A DNA stretch of 64,000 bases from JBDSKH01 sp050245915 (lineage in GTDB: Bacteria > Actinomycetota > Actinomycetes > Actinomycetales > Microbacteriaceae). The notes below the pieces were generated by a model, which was not told the DNA's origin, made no database searches, and saw only the letters and a list, made by a program, of their open reading frames with translations. The stretch is taken from the NCBI GenBank assembly GCA_050245915.1, contig JBFWWZ010000005.1, positions 1 to 64,000 of the forward strand, in the 5' to 3' direction. Position 1 is the first letter of the stretch, and each line of letters starts with the position of its first letter. The position numbers were made by a program, and so were the translations under genes. Of this stretch, positions 40,264 through 48,172 are shown in pieces.

Positions 40264-40315
40264 CTAAACTCAATAAACTCCAAATAAGCCCATATTTGGA
40301 AGTTATTGAATTTAG
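40264..40315. promoter_or_regulatory. Large imperfect palindrome before the HTH antitoxin gene
   Basis: Two 22-base arms (40264-40285 and 40294-40315) match as reverse complements at 19 positions around an eight-base centre. The right arm ends in the AGGAG ribosome site of the gene at 40324. The AT-rich dyad is a likely autoregulatory operator for the HTH protein; it also marks the left edge of the lower-GC islet. Confidence 0.55.
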
Positions 40316-40323
40316 GAGCCGAT

Positions 40324-40857
40324 TTGTCGAAGGCATATGACGCCGTCGTCGATGAGTACGAGAGTGCCGACCTGCTCACAACAGGGGACGTGGCTAAGCT
40401 GCTCGGAGTCTCACTCCAGCACGTGATCGACCTCTGCACGCGCGGCGATCTTCCTTACACAATGCGTGGCTCGCACCGACGAATTCGGCGCACAGACGTG
40501 GAGCGCTATCGAGCAGGAAGAACGCGACTGACGAGGGATCAACGACGGAGCATTTGGCTTGCGCATGCTGTCGCGGGGACCATCGTCGAGCGCCCCCGTG
40601 AAGTGATTGCGCGCGCGCGTATAGATCTCGACCATTTGGAGTCGACACAGCGGCCAAACAAGTGGACGCGCGAGTGGCGTCGACTCTTGGACGGGCCGAC
40701 CGACGACGTCCTTCACGCGCTAACGTCTCCCTCGCAACGAAGCCGCGAGCTCCGTCAAAACTCTCCGTTTCTTCACGCTCTCGAGCCGGAGACTCGTCAG
40801 CAAATATTGATTGCCTTCTCCCACGACGACGTGGACCATGAAACGACCAGACCTTAG
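40324..40857 (+). CDS. HTH (excisionase/MerR-like) antitoxin-type protein
   Basis: A 177-residue DNA-binding protein. The N-terminal HTH is of MerR/excisionase type (ADLLTTGDVAKLLGVSLQHV, then DLCTRGDLPYTMRGSHRRIR). The C-terminal half has LDGPTDDVLHALTSPSQRSR and ELRQNSPF, typical of HTH proteins paired with DUF6036-type nucleotidyltransferases. TTG 40324 follows AGGAG at 5 bases and is preferred to the upstream in-frame TTG 40306, which lies inside the palindrome. Base composition is clearly less GC-rich than in neighbours, suggesting horizontal origin. The partner gene overlaps its 3' end but is broken. Confidence 0.78.
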   Translation: MSKAYDAVVDEYESADLLTTGDVAKLLGVSLQHVIDLCTRGDLPYTMRGSHRRIRRTDVERYRAGRTRLTRDQRRSIWLAHAVAGTIVERPREVIARARIDLDHLESTQRPNKWTREWRRLLDGPTDDVLHALTSPSQRSRELRQNSPFLHALEPETRQQILIAFSHDDVDHETTRP

Positions 40858-41325
40858 GCACATCGCGCGAGCGATTTCGACGAAGACACCCTCCCAGACG
40901 AAGCCACACTGTCAAGAGAAGCTGACATCGCCTTCTGGGATGACCCGGACAACTCGACGTCTGATCTCGTTGACGGCGCCCTCGGCGAATTATCTCCGTT
41001 CGACGCGACAAACGGCTACTGCGCCCAGGGGGTAAGCATCTCGACAGCAGATCTTCCCAGAGGCTGGGAAGACAGGATGGTGCGCCTGCCCGGACAGGCA
41101 GACGACGAAACCCAGCTCTGGTGCCCTGAGGTTCACGATCTGGCCGTTTCGAAACTCTGTGCCCACCGCGAGAAGGACTATGTGTACGTCGGTGCACTCA
41201 TTCGCGCAAAGTTGGTGAAGCTTGAGACTCTCCACGAGCGCGCCCACCTGCTGGATTTGCCGCCAGCTGAGGTGAGAGCTGTTGTCCAGTGGCTGAACGG
41301 ATGGAGGTCGGCTACTAGAGGCGCT
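40838..41325 (+). pseudogene. Broken DUF6036-type nucleotidyltransferase toxin
   Basis: ATG 40838 begins MKRPDLRHIARAIS, the usual start of DUF6036 proteins. The rest of the protein appears in another frame: DEDTLPDEATLSREADIAFW, DGALGELSPF, LPRGWEDRMVRLPGQ, CPEVHDLAVSKLCAHREKDY. The nucleotidyltransferase core expected between these parts (the G-S-rich metal site) is missing, so an out-of-frame internal deletion near 40875-40885 removed it. The second frame has no stop where the family ends and runs into the antisense of the next gene. The toxin is therefore inactive, while the antitoxin partner survives. Confidence 0.65.
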
Positions 41326-42282
41326 CTAGCTGTCCGCGACGCGCAGCACCAGCTTGCCGCGCGTGTGCCCGGACTCGATCGCCTCGTGCGCTGCGGCGGC
41401 ATCCTCGAGGTCGAACACCCTGTCGATGAAGACCCGGATGTCGCCGGCATCGATCAGCCGCGAGATCACCGCCAGCGTGGTGCCGTCGGGTGCGACGCGG
41501 TAGCCGGTGGCGCGCACCCCGGCCGCGTTGGCATCCTGCATCATCGTCGGCCAGCTGCCGGTCGGGCCGTTCACGATCAGGCCACCCGGTCGCAGGGTCG
41601 CCAGCGACCGGGTCGCCGTGTCGTCGTGGACGTTGCCGATCAGATCGATGACGGCGTCGACATCGGAGACCTGCGCCTCGAACGGTGCGGCCGTGTAGTC
41701 GATCACCTCCGCCGCGCCGAGGTCGCGCAGCCAGGAGGAGTTGCGCTGCGACGAGGTCGCGATCACGTGCGCTCCGAAGTACGACGCGAACTGAACGGCG
41801 AAATGCCCGACGCCGCCCGCCCCGGCGTGGATCAGCATCCGCTGCCCCTCGTGCGCCTTCGCGGTCTCGACCACCATGCCCCACGCGGTCAGCGCCGCCA
41901 GCGGCACCCCGGCCGCCTCGACATGCGACAGCGAGGCGGGCTTGCGCACCACGCTCATGGATGTCGCGGAGACGAGCTCCGCATACGCCCCGCTCATGCG
42001 CGGCACCATCCCCATGCCGTACACCTCGGTACCGGGCTGGAACGGGTACGCCTCGTACGGCGCCTCCTCCACCACCCCGCTGAAATCGTTGCCGAGCACC
42101 GCCGGGAACGACCGGATGCCCGCGAACGCCCCCTTGCCGGCACGCGTCTTCGCGTCGATCGGGTTCACCCCCGCCGCCATCACGCGGATCAGCACCTCGG
42201 CGTTCACGCGCACCGGCCGGTCGATCTCGTTCAGCGTCAGCACGTCGGGACCCCCGGCCTCCGAGAACGTCATCGCTCGCAT
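41326..42282 (-). CDS. Quinone oxidoreductase-like MDR dehydrogenase
   Basis: A 318-residue zinc-independent MDR enzyme. MTFSEAGGPDVLTLNEIDRP, then AAGVNPIDAKTRAG and FPAVLGNDFSGVV, form the catalytic domain, and IHAGAGGVGHFAVQFASYFG the NADPH site. It probably reduces quinones or enones. ATG 42282 lies 6 bases after TTTAAT on the minus strand, supporting a leaderless message; ATG 42273 is in frame. Its 3' end meets the toxin pseudogene directly, so the islet's right border is at its stop. Confidence 0.87.
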   Translation of the reverse strand: MRAMTFSEAGGPDVLTLNEIDRPVRVNAEVLIRVMAAGVNPIDAKTRAGKGAFAGIRSFPAVLGNDFSGVVEEAPYEAYPFQPGTEVYGMGMVPRMSGAYAELVSATSMSVVRKPASLSHVEAAGVPLAALTAWGMVVETAKAHEGQRMLIHAGAGGVGHFAVQFASYFGAHVIATSSQRNSSWLRDLGAAEVIDYTAAPFEAQVSDVDAVIDLIGNVHDDTATRSLATLRPGGLIVNGPTGSWPTMMQDANAAGVRATGYRVAPDGTTLAVISRLIDAGDIRVFIDRVFDLEDAAAAHEAIESGHTRGKLVLRVADS

Positions 42283-42351
42283 GGCCCCATTAAAGGCGCG
42301 ACGTGAGTCGGCGGTGTTACGCGCGCGTTATGAATGGATAGCATTCGAGGC

Positions 42352-43041
42352 ATGCGCGGTCTCTTCATCGTCGTCCGTCTCGCCGGGGCCGCGCTCATCG
42401 CGGCAGCCATCGTCGGGCAGCTGATGCTCAGTCTCGGGGTGTGGGCCGGGCTGGGGATCACGAACCCGGCGACGCAGCTGGTGAACTTCTTCAGCTTCTT
42501 CACTATCGACTCCAACGTGCTGACCGTCGCGGTCTTCCTCATCGGCGCGGTCCTGCTCATCCGCGGCTCCGGCGACGACCCCGGCTGGTTCGCGGTACTG
42601 CGCGCCGGCACCACCGCCTACATGGCCACCACCGGGATCGTCTACAACGTCCTGCTGCGCGGCATCGAGCTGCCGCAGGGATCCACGTTGCCCTGGTCGA
42701 ACGAGGTGCTGCACGTCGTCGGGCCCATCCTGATGGTGCTCGACTGGCTGCTCGCGCCCGGTCGCCGGCACCTGCAGTGGACGCACATCTGGGCGATCAT
42801 CGCGTTCCCGCTGGTGTGGGGCGTCTACACGATGATCCGCGGCCCGCTGACCTTCGATGCGGTGACCGGCAAGGACTATTGGTACCCGTACCCGTTCCTG
42901 AACCCGAACATCGCGCCGGAGGGTTACGTGTCCGTGGCGTTCTACATCGTCCTGATCGCAGCGATCATCGGAGGCGTCGGGGCGCTCGTCATCTGGGTCA
43001 GCCGCCGCGGCGAGCGCTGGCCCCTGCCCGCGCGACCGTGA
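42352..43041 (+). CDS. Pr6Pr family six-helix membrane protein
   Basis: A 229-residue membrane protein of the Pr6Pr (predicted six-helix) family: FFSFFTIDSNVLTVAVFLIG, TTGIVYNVLLRGIELPQG and YPYPFLNPN are its recurrent motifs. The function of the family is unknown. ATG 42352 lies 7 bases after TAGCAT (42339-42344); ATG 42334 is an in-frame alternative with six more codons. Its stop overlaps the next gene's start (GTGA), so the two membrane proteins are made together. Confidence 0.85.
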   Translation: MRGLFIVVRLAGAALIAAAIVGQLMLSLGVWAGLGITNPATQLVNFFSFFTIDSNVLTVAVFLIGAVLLIRGSGDDPGWFAVLRAGTTAYMATTGIVYNVLLRGIELPQGSTLPWSNEVLHVVGPILMVLDWLLAPGRRHLQWTHIWAIIAFPLVWGVYTMIRGPLTFDAVTGKDYWYPYPFLNPNIAPEGYVSVAFYIVLIAAIIGGVGALVIWVSRRGERWPLPARP

Positions 43042-43790
43042 GCCGCGTGCTCGCCGCTGCCGGCATCCTGTGCGTCGCCGCGGCGCTCACGATCATCTGG
43101 GCGGCGCGGCTGACGATCCCCCGCGACCTGTACGTCAGCGAGCTCGGAGCGACCGGCATGCCGACGGCGCAGGCGTTCCAGGTCGCGTTGGTGCTCATCG
43201 TCGTCGGAGGGGTGGCGATCGGCTGGGCGGGGCGCCGCATCCGCAGCCGCCCCCGCATCCTGAACCTCTGGTCGCCGTCGATGACGCTCTTCGTGTCGTG
43301 CGGGTTCTTCCTGATCGCGTCGCAGGTGACCTGCACGCCCGGCTGCCCGGTGCCGTACGGGCCGGGGTTCACCTGGCCGGACTTCATCCACACCACGGCT
43401 GCGGTGATCGCGTTCGCGGCGGCGGTGCTGACCATCCTGCAGTGCGCGTTCGCGGTCGGGCACCGGATGCTGCGCCTGTTCTCCCTGATCGCCGCGATCG
43501 CGGTGGCGGTCATCGCCGGCGCTGGGGGACTGATGTCGCTGCTCGACTTCTACGCCACCATCGGCAGCCGGCTCGAATTCGTCGCCACCACGATCGGTCT
43601 CGCGTGGATCCTGGTGTTCGGTCTGGTGCTACTTCGTGCGCCGGAGCGCGACGAGCAGCTCTTCCGCGAGCACCACGAGCCGGTGGATCTCGTTCTCGTC
43701 CCGGTCGACCCACCGGCACTCCGGGTCGGCGTGCACCGGGACGAAGTCGTCGTGCCGCTCCCAGACGACGAGCGTCCGCTCCGCGCCTAG
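43038..43790 (+). CDS. DUF998-type membrane protein with antisense-overlapping tail
   Basis: 250 residues with about six hydrophobic helices in the first 200 (AGILCVAAALTIIWAARLTI, ELGATGMPTAQAFQVALVLI, FIHTTAAVIAFAAAVLTILQ), the layout of DUF998 proteins. GTG 43038 overlaps the Pr6Pr stop. The last 50 or so residues (PERDEQLFREHHE onward) are hydrophilic and encoded opposite the 3' end of the convergent nuclease gene. This suggests that the original stop was lost and the tail is read from antisense sequence. Function is unknown. Confidence 0.75.
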   Translation: MSRVLAAAGILCVAAALTIIWAARLTIPRDLYVSELGATGMPTAQAFQVALVLIVVGGVAIGWAGRRIRSRPRILNLWSPSMTLFVSCGFFLIASQVTCTPGCPVPYGPGFTWPDFIHTTAAVIAFAAAVLTILQCAFAVGHRMLRLFSLIAAIAVAVIAGAGGLMSLLDFYATIGSRLEFVATTIGLAWILVFGLVLLRAPERDEQLFREHHEPVDLVLVPVDPPALRVGVHRDEVVVPLPDDERPLRA

Positions 43791-44243
43791 CACGTACTGC
43801 TGCCACCAGACCTGCCGCAGATAGTGCCGGGGGATGCCGCGCCAGGCGTGCGCGGTCGTCTTGATCTCGCAGAGCTCCAGGATGCCGTTCCGCTCCCGCA
43901 GGCCATCGGGCGTCGCGAGGTGGTCGCGATTGCCGTCCGCATGGAACAGCGCGCCGGAGTGCCGCATCCCGTACACCGAGTTCGCCCACCGCCCGATGTG
44001 CGGCTCGCGCAGCAGCCCGTGATCGGTGTACTGGTTGCCGCGGAAGTTGGTGCCGAGCAGCTTCTCCATCGCGACCTTCTGCACGGCGCGGGAGTTCGCC
44101 AGCCGGGCGGCGTCGGTCGCGGTGACCCCGCGGGATCGCGCGCGCAGCCAGGCGAACTTGTCGGTGCCGTCGACGACGATGCGCTGCTGCCACGGGACCG
44201 GCGGCTCCTCGAAGAGCGAGAGCGTCGGCTGCAGGATCGTCAC
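43629..44243 (-). CDS. YqaJ-like nuclease domain protein
   Basis: A 204-residue protein of the PD-(D/E)XK superfamily. After WLRARSRGVTATDAARLANS come MRHSGALFHADGNRDHLATP and LELCEIKTTAHAWRGIPRHY, with the E-x-K catalytic pair in CEIK and a final WWQQYVLG motif as in YqaJ/lambda-exonuclease proteins. Phage-type recombination nucleases have this fold; its role in a chromosome is unclear. GTG 44243 is 6 bases after CATGAT on the minus strand and keeps the conserved VTILQPTLSLF start. ATG 44315 is a longer option but leaves only 24 bases to the divergent response regulator. Confidence 0.72.
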   Translation of the reverse strand: MTILQPTLSLFEEPPVPWQQRIVVDGTDKFAWLRARSRGVTATDAARLANSRAVQKVAMEKLLGTNFRGNQYTDHGLLREPHIGRWANSVYGMRHSGALFHADGNRDHLATPDGLRERNGILELCEIKTTAHAWRGIPRHYLRQVWWQQYVLGAERTLVVWERHDDFVPVHADPECRWVDRDENEIHRLVVLAEELLVALRRTK

Positions 44244-44339
44244 CGGTCCATCATGCGTCACCACACCGTCATCGGCGGTCTCGGTGCCTTCTTGCGTGTC
44301 GTACAGCAGGTTCATAGGGAAGGGGAGTGAAGTCGGGGC

Positions 44340-45077
44340 GTGACCTTGACGCCCGCACAGCCGTCCCGACTGACTCACCCGGACGGCAGCCCGATCCGCG
44401 CCCTCGTCGTCGACGACGAGGTGTCGCTCGGCGACCTGCTGCAGATGGCGTTGCGCTACGAGGGATGGGACGTGAAGACCGCCGTCGAGGGCCACCAGGC
44501 GCTGACCCTCGCGCGCCAGTTCAAGCCCGACGTGATCGTGCTCGACGTGATGCTGCCCGACCTCGACGGCATGAGCGTGCTGCACCGGCTGCGCGCCGAC
44601 GGCAACGACACCCCCGTGCTGTTCCTGACCGCGAAGGACTCCGTCGACGACCGGATCGCCGGGCTGACGAGCGGGGGCGACGACTACGTCACCAAGCCGT
44701 TCTCTCTCGAGGAGGTGGTGGCGCGGCTGCGCGGGCTGATCCGCCGCAGCGCCCAGGTGGTCAGCGACGCCGTCGACCCGGAGCTGCGGGTCGGCGACCT
44801 GGTGCTCAACGAGGAGAGCTACGAGGTCACGCGCGCCGGCGTGCCGATCGAGCTGACCGCGACCGAGTTCGAGCTGCTGCGGTACCTGATGCGCAACCCT
44901 CGCCGGGTGCTCAGCAAGGCGCAGATCCTCGACCGGGTGTGGTCGTACGACTTCGGCGGGCGATCGAGCATCGTCGAGATCTACATCTCTTATCTGCGCA
45001 AGAAGATCGATACCGACGCGGCGCCGATGATCCACACGGTGCGCGGGGTCGGCTACCTGATCAAGCCCGCCGGCTGA
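44340..45077 (+). CDS. OmpR/PhoB family response regulator
   Basis: A 245-residue two-component regulator. The receiver domain has ALVVDDEVSLGDLL, phospho-acceptor Asp69 in IVLDVMLPDLDGM, and K119 in DYVTKPF. The C-terminal winged helix reads ELTATEFELLRYLMRNPRRV and YISYLRKKID ... VRGVGYLI. The kinase gene starts 3 bases after its stop. The architecture resembles actinobacterial TcrX/MprA/TrcR-type systems; the stimulus is unknown. Start GTG 44340 follows AGGGGAG at some distance. Confidence 0.92.
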   Translation: MTLTPAQPSRLTHPDGSPIRALVVDDEVSLGDLLQMALRYEGWDVKTAVEGHQALTLARQFKPDVIVLDVMLPDLDGMSVLHRLRADGNDTPVLFLTAKDSVDDRIAGLTSGGDDYVTKPFSLEEVVARLRGLIRRSAQVVSDAVDPELRVGDLVLNEESYEVTRAGVPIELTATEFELLRYLMRNPRRVLSKAQILDRVWSYDFGGRSSIVEIYISYLRKKIDTDAAPMIHTVRGVGYLIKPAG

Positions 45078-45079
45078 CG

Positions 45080-46489
45080 ATGGGTCGCCCCTGGTCGCTG
45101 CAGCGGCGGCTGGTCGTCGCCCTGGTGGCGCTGCTCGCCGTGGTCAGCGTGATCGTCGGCGGCGTGAGCGTGCTCGCGCTGCGGGAGAACCTCATCCAGC
45201 GACTCGATCAGCAGGTCAACGCCGAGCTGCGTTTCGTGGAGGACGTGCTGACCGGCAACCCCGGTCAGCCGGGCGATCCGAACGGCGCACGCACCTCGGT
45301 GCGGATGGTGGTCGCCGGCGGCGAGGTGGTGTTCGCCGAGTACGTGGATGAGGACCGCGAGTCCGCCCGGCTGAGCGAGCGGCAGCAGCAGCAGCTTCTC
45401 GCGGGGGCGCAGGGTCAGCGGGCGACGACGGTGTCGCTCGACGGGTTGGGAGAGTTCCGCGTGGCGATGCAGCAGCGCGGCGGGGTGAGCTGGACGGTGG
45501 GGCTCTCGACCAGAGACGTCGACGAGACCACCGCGAACCTCGTTCTCATCTTCGGGCTGGTGGCGCTGGCCGCGCTCGCGGTCGCCGCGGTCGCGGGCTC
45601 CTTCGTCGTGCGGGTGGCGCTGAGGCCGCTCGGGCGGGTGGCCGCCACCGCGACCCGCGTCTCCGAGCTCCCGCTCGACAAGGGCGAGGTCGCGCTCGCC
45701 GAACGCGTCGACGTCGCCGACACCGATCCGCGCACCGAGGTCGGCCAGGTCGGCGCGGCGTTCAACAGGATGCTGGGGCACGTCGAGGATGCGCTCGTCG
45801 CCCGCCAGCGCAGCGAAGACCGGGTGCGCCAGTTCGTCGCCGACGCCTCGCATGAGCTGCGCACGCCGCTCGCCTCGATCCGCGGGTACTCGGAGCTGAC
45901 CCGCCGCGGCCACCACAAGCTCCCGGAGGATGTCACCCGGGCGCTGGGGCGCATCGAGTCGGAGTCGGTGCGCATGACATCCCTCGTCGAGGACCTGCTG
46001 CTGCTCGCCCGCCTCGACGCCGGCCGGGAGCTGGTGCTGAGCGAGGTGGATCTGGTGCCGTTGGCCGTCGACGCGGTCTCGGATGCCCACGCGGCATCCC
46101 CGGATCACGAGTGGAGTCTCGACGCTCCGGAGACCCCGGTCATCGTGAGGGGCGACGGCGGGCGGCTGCACCAGGTGCTGGCGAACCTGCTGGCGAACGC
46201 ACGGGTCCACACGCCCGAGGGCACGCACGTCGAGGTGGGGCTCTCCGTCGACCAGGGTTTCGCCGTGCTCACGGTGCAGGATGACGGGCCCGGCATCAGC
46301 CCGGACCTGCAGGCGGTGCTGTTCGAGCGTTTCGCCCGCGGCGACGGGTCGCGCGCCCGCAAGACCGGATCGACGGGGCTGGGGCTCGCGATCGTCGCCG
46401 CCGTCGTCGAGGGGCACGGGGGCACGGTCGCGGTGGAGAGTGCGCCGGGGCGCACGGTGTTCACGGTGCGGCTGCCGCGGGCCTCCTGA
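45080..46489 (+). CDS. HAMP-domain sensor histidine kinase
   Basis: A 469-residue membrane kinase, partner of the upstream response regulator. Two transmembrane helices (about 11-33 and 154-177) frame an extracellular sensor rich in charged residues. A HAMP domain follows, then the dimerisation box FVADASHELRTPLASIRGYS with His258, the N box (LANLLANARVHTP), G1 (VQDDGPGISP), F and G2 (TGLGLAIVAAVVEGHGG) boxes of the HATPase. All catalytic boxes are intact. The genes are spaced by two bases and surely co-transcribed. Confidence 0.93.
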   Translation: MGRPWSLQRRLVVALVALLAVVSVIVGGVSVLALRENLIQRLDQQVNAELRFVEDVLTGNPGQPGDPNGARTSVRMVVAGGEVVFAEYVDEDRESARLSERQQQQLLAGAQGQRATTVSLDGLGEFRVAMQQRGGVSWTVGLSTRDVDETTANLVLIFGLVALAALAVAAVAGSFVVRVALRPLGRVAATATRVSELPLDKGEVALAERVDVADTDPRTEVGQVGAAFNRMLGHVEDALVARQRSEDRVRQFVADASHELRTPLASIRGYSELTRRGHHKLPEDVTRALGRIESESVRMTSLVEDLLLLARLDAGRELVLSEVDLVPLAVDAVSDAHAASPDHEWSLDAPETPVIVRGDGGRLHQVLANLLANARVHTPEGTHVEVGLSVDQGFAVLTVQDDGPGISPDLQAVLFERFARGDGSRARKTGSTGLGLAIVAAVVEGHGGTVAVESAPGRTVFTVRLPRAS

Positions 46490-46565
46490 TCCCACGAGAG
46501 GCCGATTCCCGAGGAAGATCCGACGTCGCACCCGCAGGACGTGGCCGTTCGCGCAGAATGGACGC

Positions 46566-46709
46566 ATGGACTGGACCCTCCCGGCGACGATCGTGCTGGT
46601 GGTCGGTGCCTCGATCGGTGCGCTGGTGCTGCAGCGGTGGTCGCTCAATCGCGCGATCCGCAAGAAGGCCGAGAAGGACGCCGAGCTGCTGCGAGACGAG
46701 GAGCAGTAG
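46566..46709 (+). CDS. Small single-span membrane protein (47 aa)
   Basis: A 47-residue protein: one hydrophobic helix (DWTLPATIVLVVGASIGALV) followed by a charged tail (NRAIRKKAEKDAELLRDEEQ) likely to form a helix in the cytoplasm. ATG 46566 lies exactly 6 bases after CAGAAT (46554-46559), the leaderless pattern seen across this window. It stands between the two-component system and the rplJL leader. No family name is known to me. Confidence 0.65.
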   Translation: MDWTLPATIVLVVGASIGALVLQRWSLNRAIRKKAEKDAELLRDEEQ

Positions 46710-46807
46710 AGGATCCACACGGCAGCGGCGGCTCGACCGCAATGGCAGCACGAGGGCTCGAATCCGTGTGGATCATGTACCGCTCGCCGGTTCGGGGCAG
46801 CGCCGGT

Positions 46808-46836
46808 TTGCGGCGGCCCCGATCCTCACGTATCCT
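46808..46836 (+). promoter_or_regulatory. rplJL promoter
   Basis: TTGCGG (46808-46813), a 17-base spacer and TATCCT (46831-46836) precede the L10 leader. The region from 46710 to 46807 contains no gene. Confidence 0.6.
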
Positions 46837-46842
46837 TTCCGA

Positions 46843-46949
46843 GGCCTTAGACCGCCGGTCTTCGCAGCAATGCGGATGTAAAAACCCAGCGCAGGTGTTT
46901 CGAAGTTCCACTCTTGTGAAGCTCCGTGCATTCTGCGCGGAGCTTTTTT
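46843..46949 (+). ncRNA. Ribosomal protein L10 leader with attenuator hairpin
   Basis: The leader of about 105 bases before rplJ has the hallmarks of the known L10 leader: unpaired AT-rich parts and several short stems. It ends in a terminator-like hairpin, AAGCTCCG (46919-46926) with CGGAGCTT (46938-46945) and then TTTT, before the ribosome site GAGGAAGAG. In other bacteria the L10/L12 complex binds this RNA and lowers its own synthesis. The terminator inside the leader suggests transcriptional attenuation. Confidence 0.65.
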
Positions 46950-46975
46950 CATAGGTCACAAGAGGAAGAGAACCC

Positions 46976-47491
46976 ATGGCGAACAAGGAAGCAACCGTCG
47001 CCGAGCTCGCGGAGTCGTTCCGCAGCTCGAACGCCGTCCTGCTCACCGAGTACCGCGGTCTCACGGTCGCGCAGCTGAAGCAGCTGCGGCAGTCGATCAG
47101 CGAGCACGCGAGCTACGCCGTGGTGAAGAACACGCTCACCAAGATCGCGGCGAACGAGGCTGGCATCAGCTCGTTCGACGACCAGCTGGTCGGACCCTCC
47201 GCGATCGCGTTCGTGCACGGCGACACCGTCGCCGTCGCGAAGGCTCTGCGTGACTTCTCCAAGGCGAACCCTCTGCTCGTGGTGAAGGGCGGCTACTTCG
47301 ATGGCGCCCCGCTCTCCGCGACGGAGGTAGGCAAGCTCGCCGACCTCGAGTCCCGTGAGGTGCTGCTGGCCAAGCTGGCCGGCGCCTTCAAGGCCTCGCT
47401 GTTCGGAGCCGCCTACATGTTCAACGCGCCCCTGTCGCAGGCCGTCCGCACGGTCGACGCACTGCGCGCGAAGAAGGAGTCCGAGGCGTAA
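46976..47491 (+). CDS. rplJ: 50S ribosomal protein L10
   Basis: A 171-residue stalk-base protein. ANKEATVAELAESFRSSNAV, LTEYRGLTVAQLKQLRQSI and YAVVKNTLTKIA are L10 signatures; the C-terminal helix that binds L12 dimers is ALRAKKESEA and the preceding stretch. It anchors L12 to 23S rRNA near L11. It is preceded by the attenuator leader and followed by rplL 44 bases downstream. Confidence 0.97.
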   Translation: MANKEATVAELAESFRSSNAVLLTEYRGLTVAQLKQLRQSISEHASYAVVKNTLTKIAANEAGISSFDDQLVGPSAIAFVHGDTVAVAKALRDFSKANPLLVVKGGYFDGAPLSATEVGKLADLESREVLLAKLAGAFKASLFGAAYMFNAPLSQAVRTVDALRAKKESEA

Positions 47492-47535
47492 TCGCGCACT
47501 CGGATTGAGACACAGAGAAAGAAAAGGAGTCAGAG

Positions 47536-47934
47536 ATGGCAAAGCTCACCACTGACCAGCTCCTCGACGCGTTCAAGGAGCTGTCGCTCATCGAGCTCAG
47601 CGAGTTCGTGAAGAAGTTCGAGGAGACCTTCGAGGTCACCGCCGCCGCTCCGGTCGCGGTCGCCGCTGCCGGTGCTCCGGCCGCCGGTGGTGCCGGTGGC
47701 GCCGCTGAGGCCGAGGACGAGAAGGACTCGTTCGACGTCGTCATCGAGAACGCCGGCGACAAGAAGATCCAGGTCATCAAGGAGGTGCGCACCCTCACGA
47801 ACCTCGGTCTCGGTGAGGCGAAGGCCCTCGTTGACGGCGCCCCCTCCACCGTGCTCGAGGGCGCGAACAAGGAGGCCGCCGAGAAGGCCAAGGCCGTCCT
47901 CGAAGAGGCCGGCGCGACGGTCGTCCTGAAGTAA
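47536..47934 (+). CDS. rplL: 50S ribosomal protein L7/L12
   Basis: A 132-residue stalk protein that recruits translation factors. An N-terminal dimer domain (LDAFKELSLIELSEFVKKFE) is joined by an Ala/Gly/Val hinge to the C-terminal domain (DSFDVVIENAGDKKIQVIKE, NLGLGEAKALVDGAP, AKAVLEEAGATVVLK). AAAGGAG precedes the ATG. A terminator follows; rpoB, which comes next in many bacteria, is not here. Confidence 0.97.
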   Translation: MAKLTTDQLLDAFKELSLIELSEFVKKFEETFEVTAAAPVAVAAAGAPAAGGAGGAAEAEDEKDSFDVVIENAGDKKIQVIKEVRTLTNLGLGEAKALVDGAPSTVLEGANKEAAEKAKAVLEEAGATVVLK

Positions 47935-47956
47935 CCCTTCAGACGCTGAAGCACAG

Positions 47957-47986
47957 AGGCGCCGTTTCCTTCGGGGGGCGGCGCCT
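47957..47986 (+). terminator. rplJL terminator
   Basis: AGGCGCCG (47957-47964) pairs with CGGCGCCT (47979-47986) across 14 bases, followed by TTGGTTT. It lies 22 bases past the rplL stop. Confidence 0.8.
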
Positions 47987-48032
47987 TTGGTTTCGGGTCT
48001 CGACAGGCTCGACCACCGGTCCGAAGAAAGGT

Positions 48033-48070
48033 GGATGGGGCGCTCGGTAACCAGCCGAGACACCCCATCC
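48033..48070. terminator. Two-tier hairpin between rplL and the LuxR gene
   Basis: GGATGGGG (48033-48040) pairs with CCCCATCC (48063-48070), and inside it CTCGG (48043-48047) pairs with CCGAG (48055-48059). It may terminate the minus-strand LuxR gene ending at 48173, or serve both directions. The rest of 47987-48172 shows no gene. Confidence 0.5.
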
Positions 48071-48172
48071 GGCGTCGTCATAGGGCCGACCGGGATCAGG
48101 GACGGTGGCCCGTCATGCAACGACTAGATCAAAGCACCCCGTCCCCCGAGGGACATCTCCTGCACCGGGTGA

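Noticed and set aside
40261..41325. The lower-GC islet considered as an integrated element with attachment sites
   Set aside because: There is no integrase, transposase or duplicated end; the nearest tRNA is 3 kb away. A simple toxin-antitoxin insertion is enough to explain it.
41077..42306. A 409-codon plus-strand frame extending from the toxin relic across the oxidoreductase gene
   Set aside because: Only the first 80 or so codons look like protein; the rest is antisense to a well-supported minus-strand enzyme. I treat it as a lost stop of a pseudogene.
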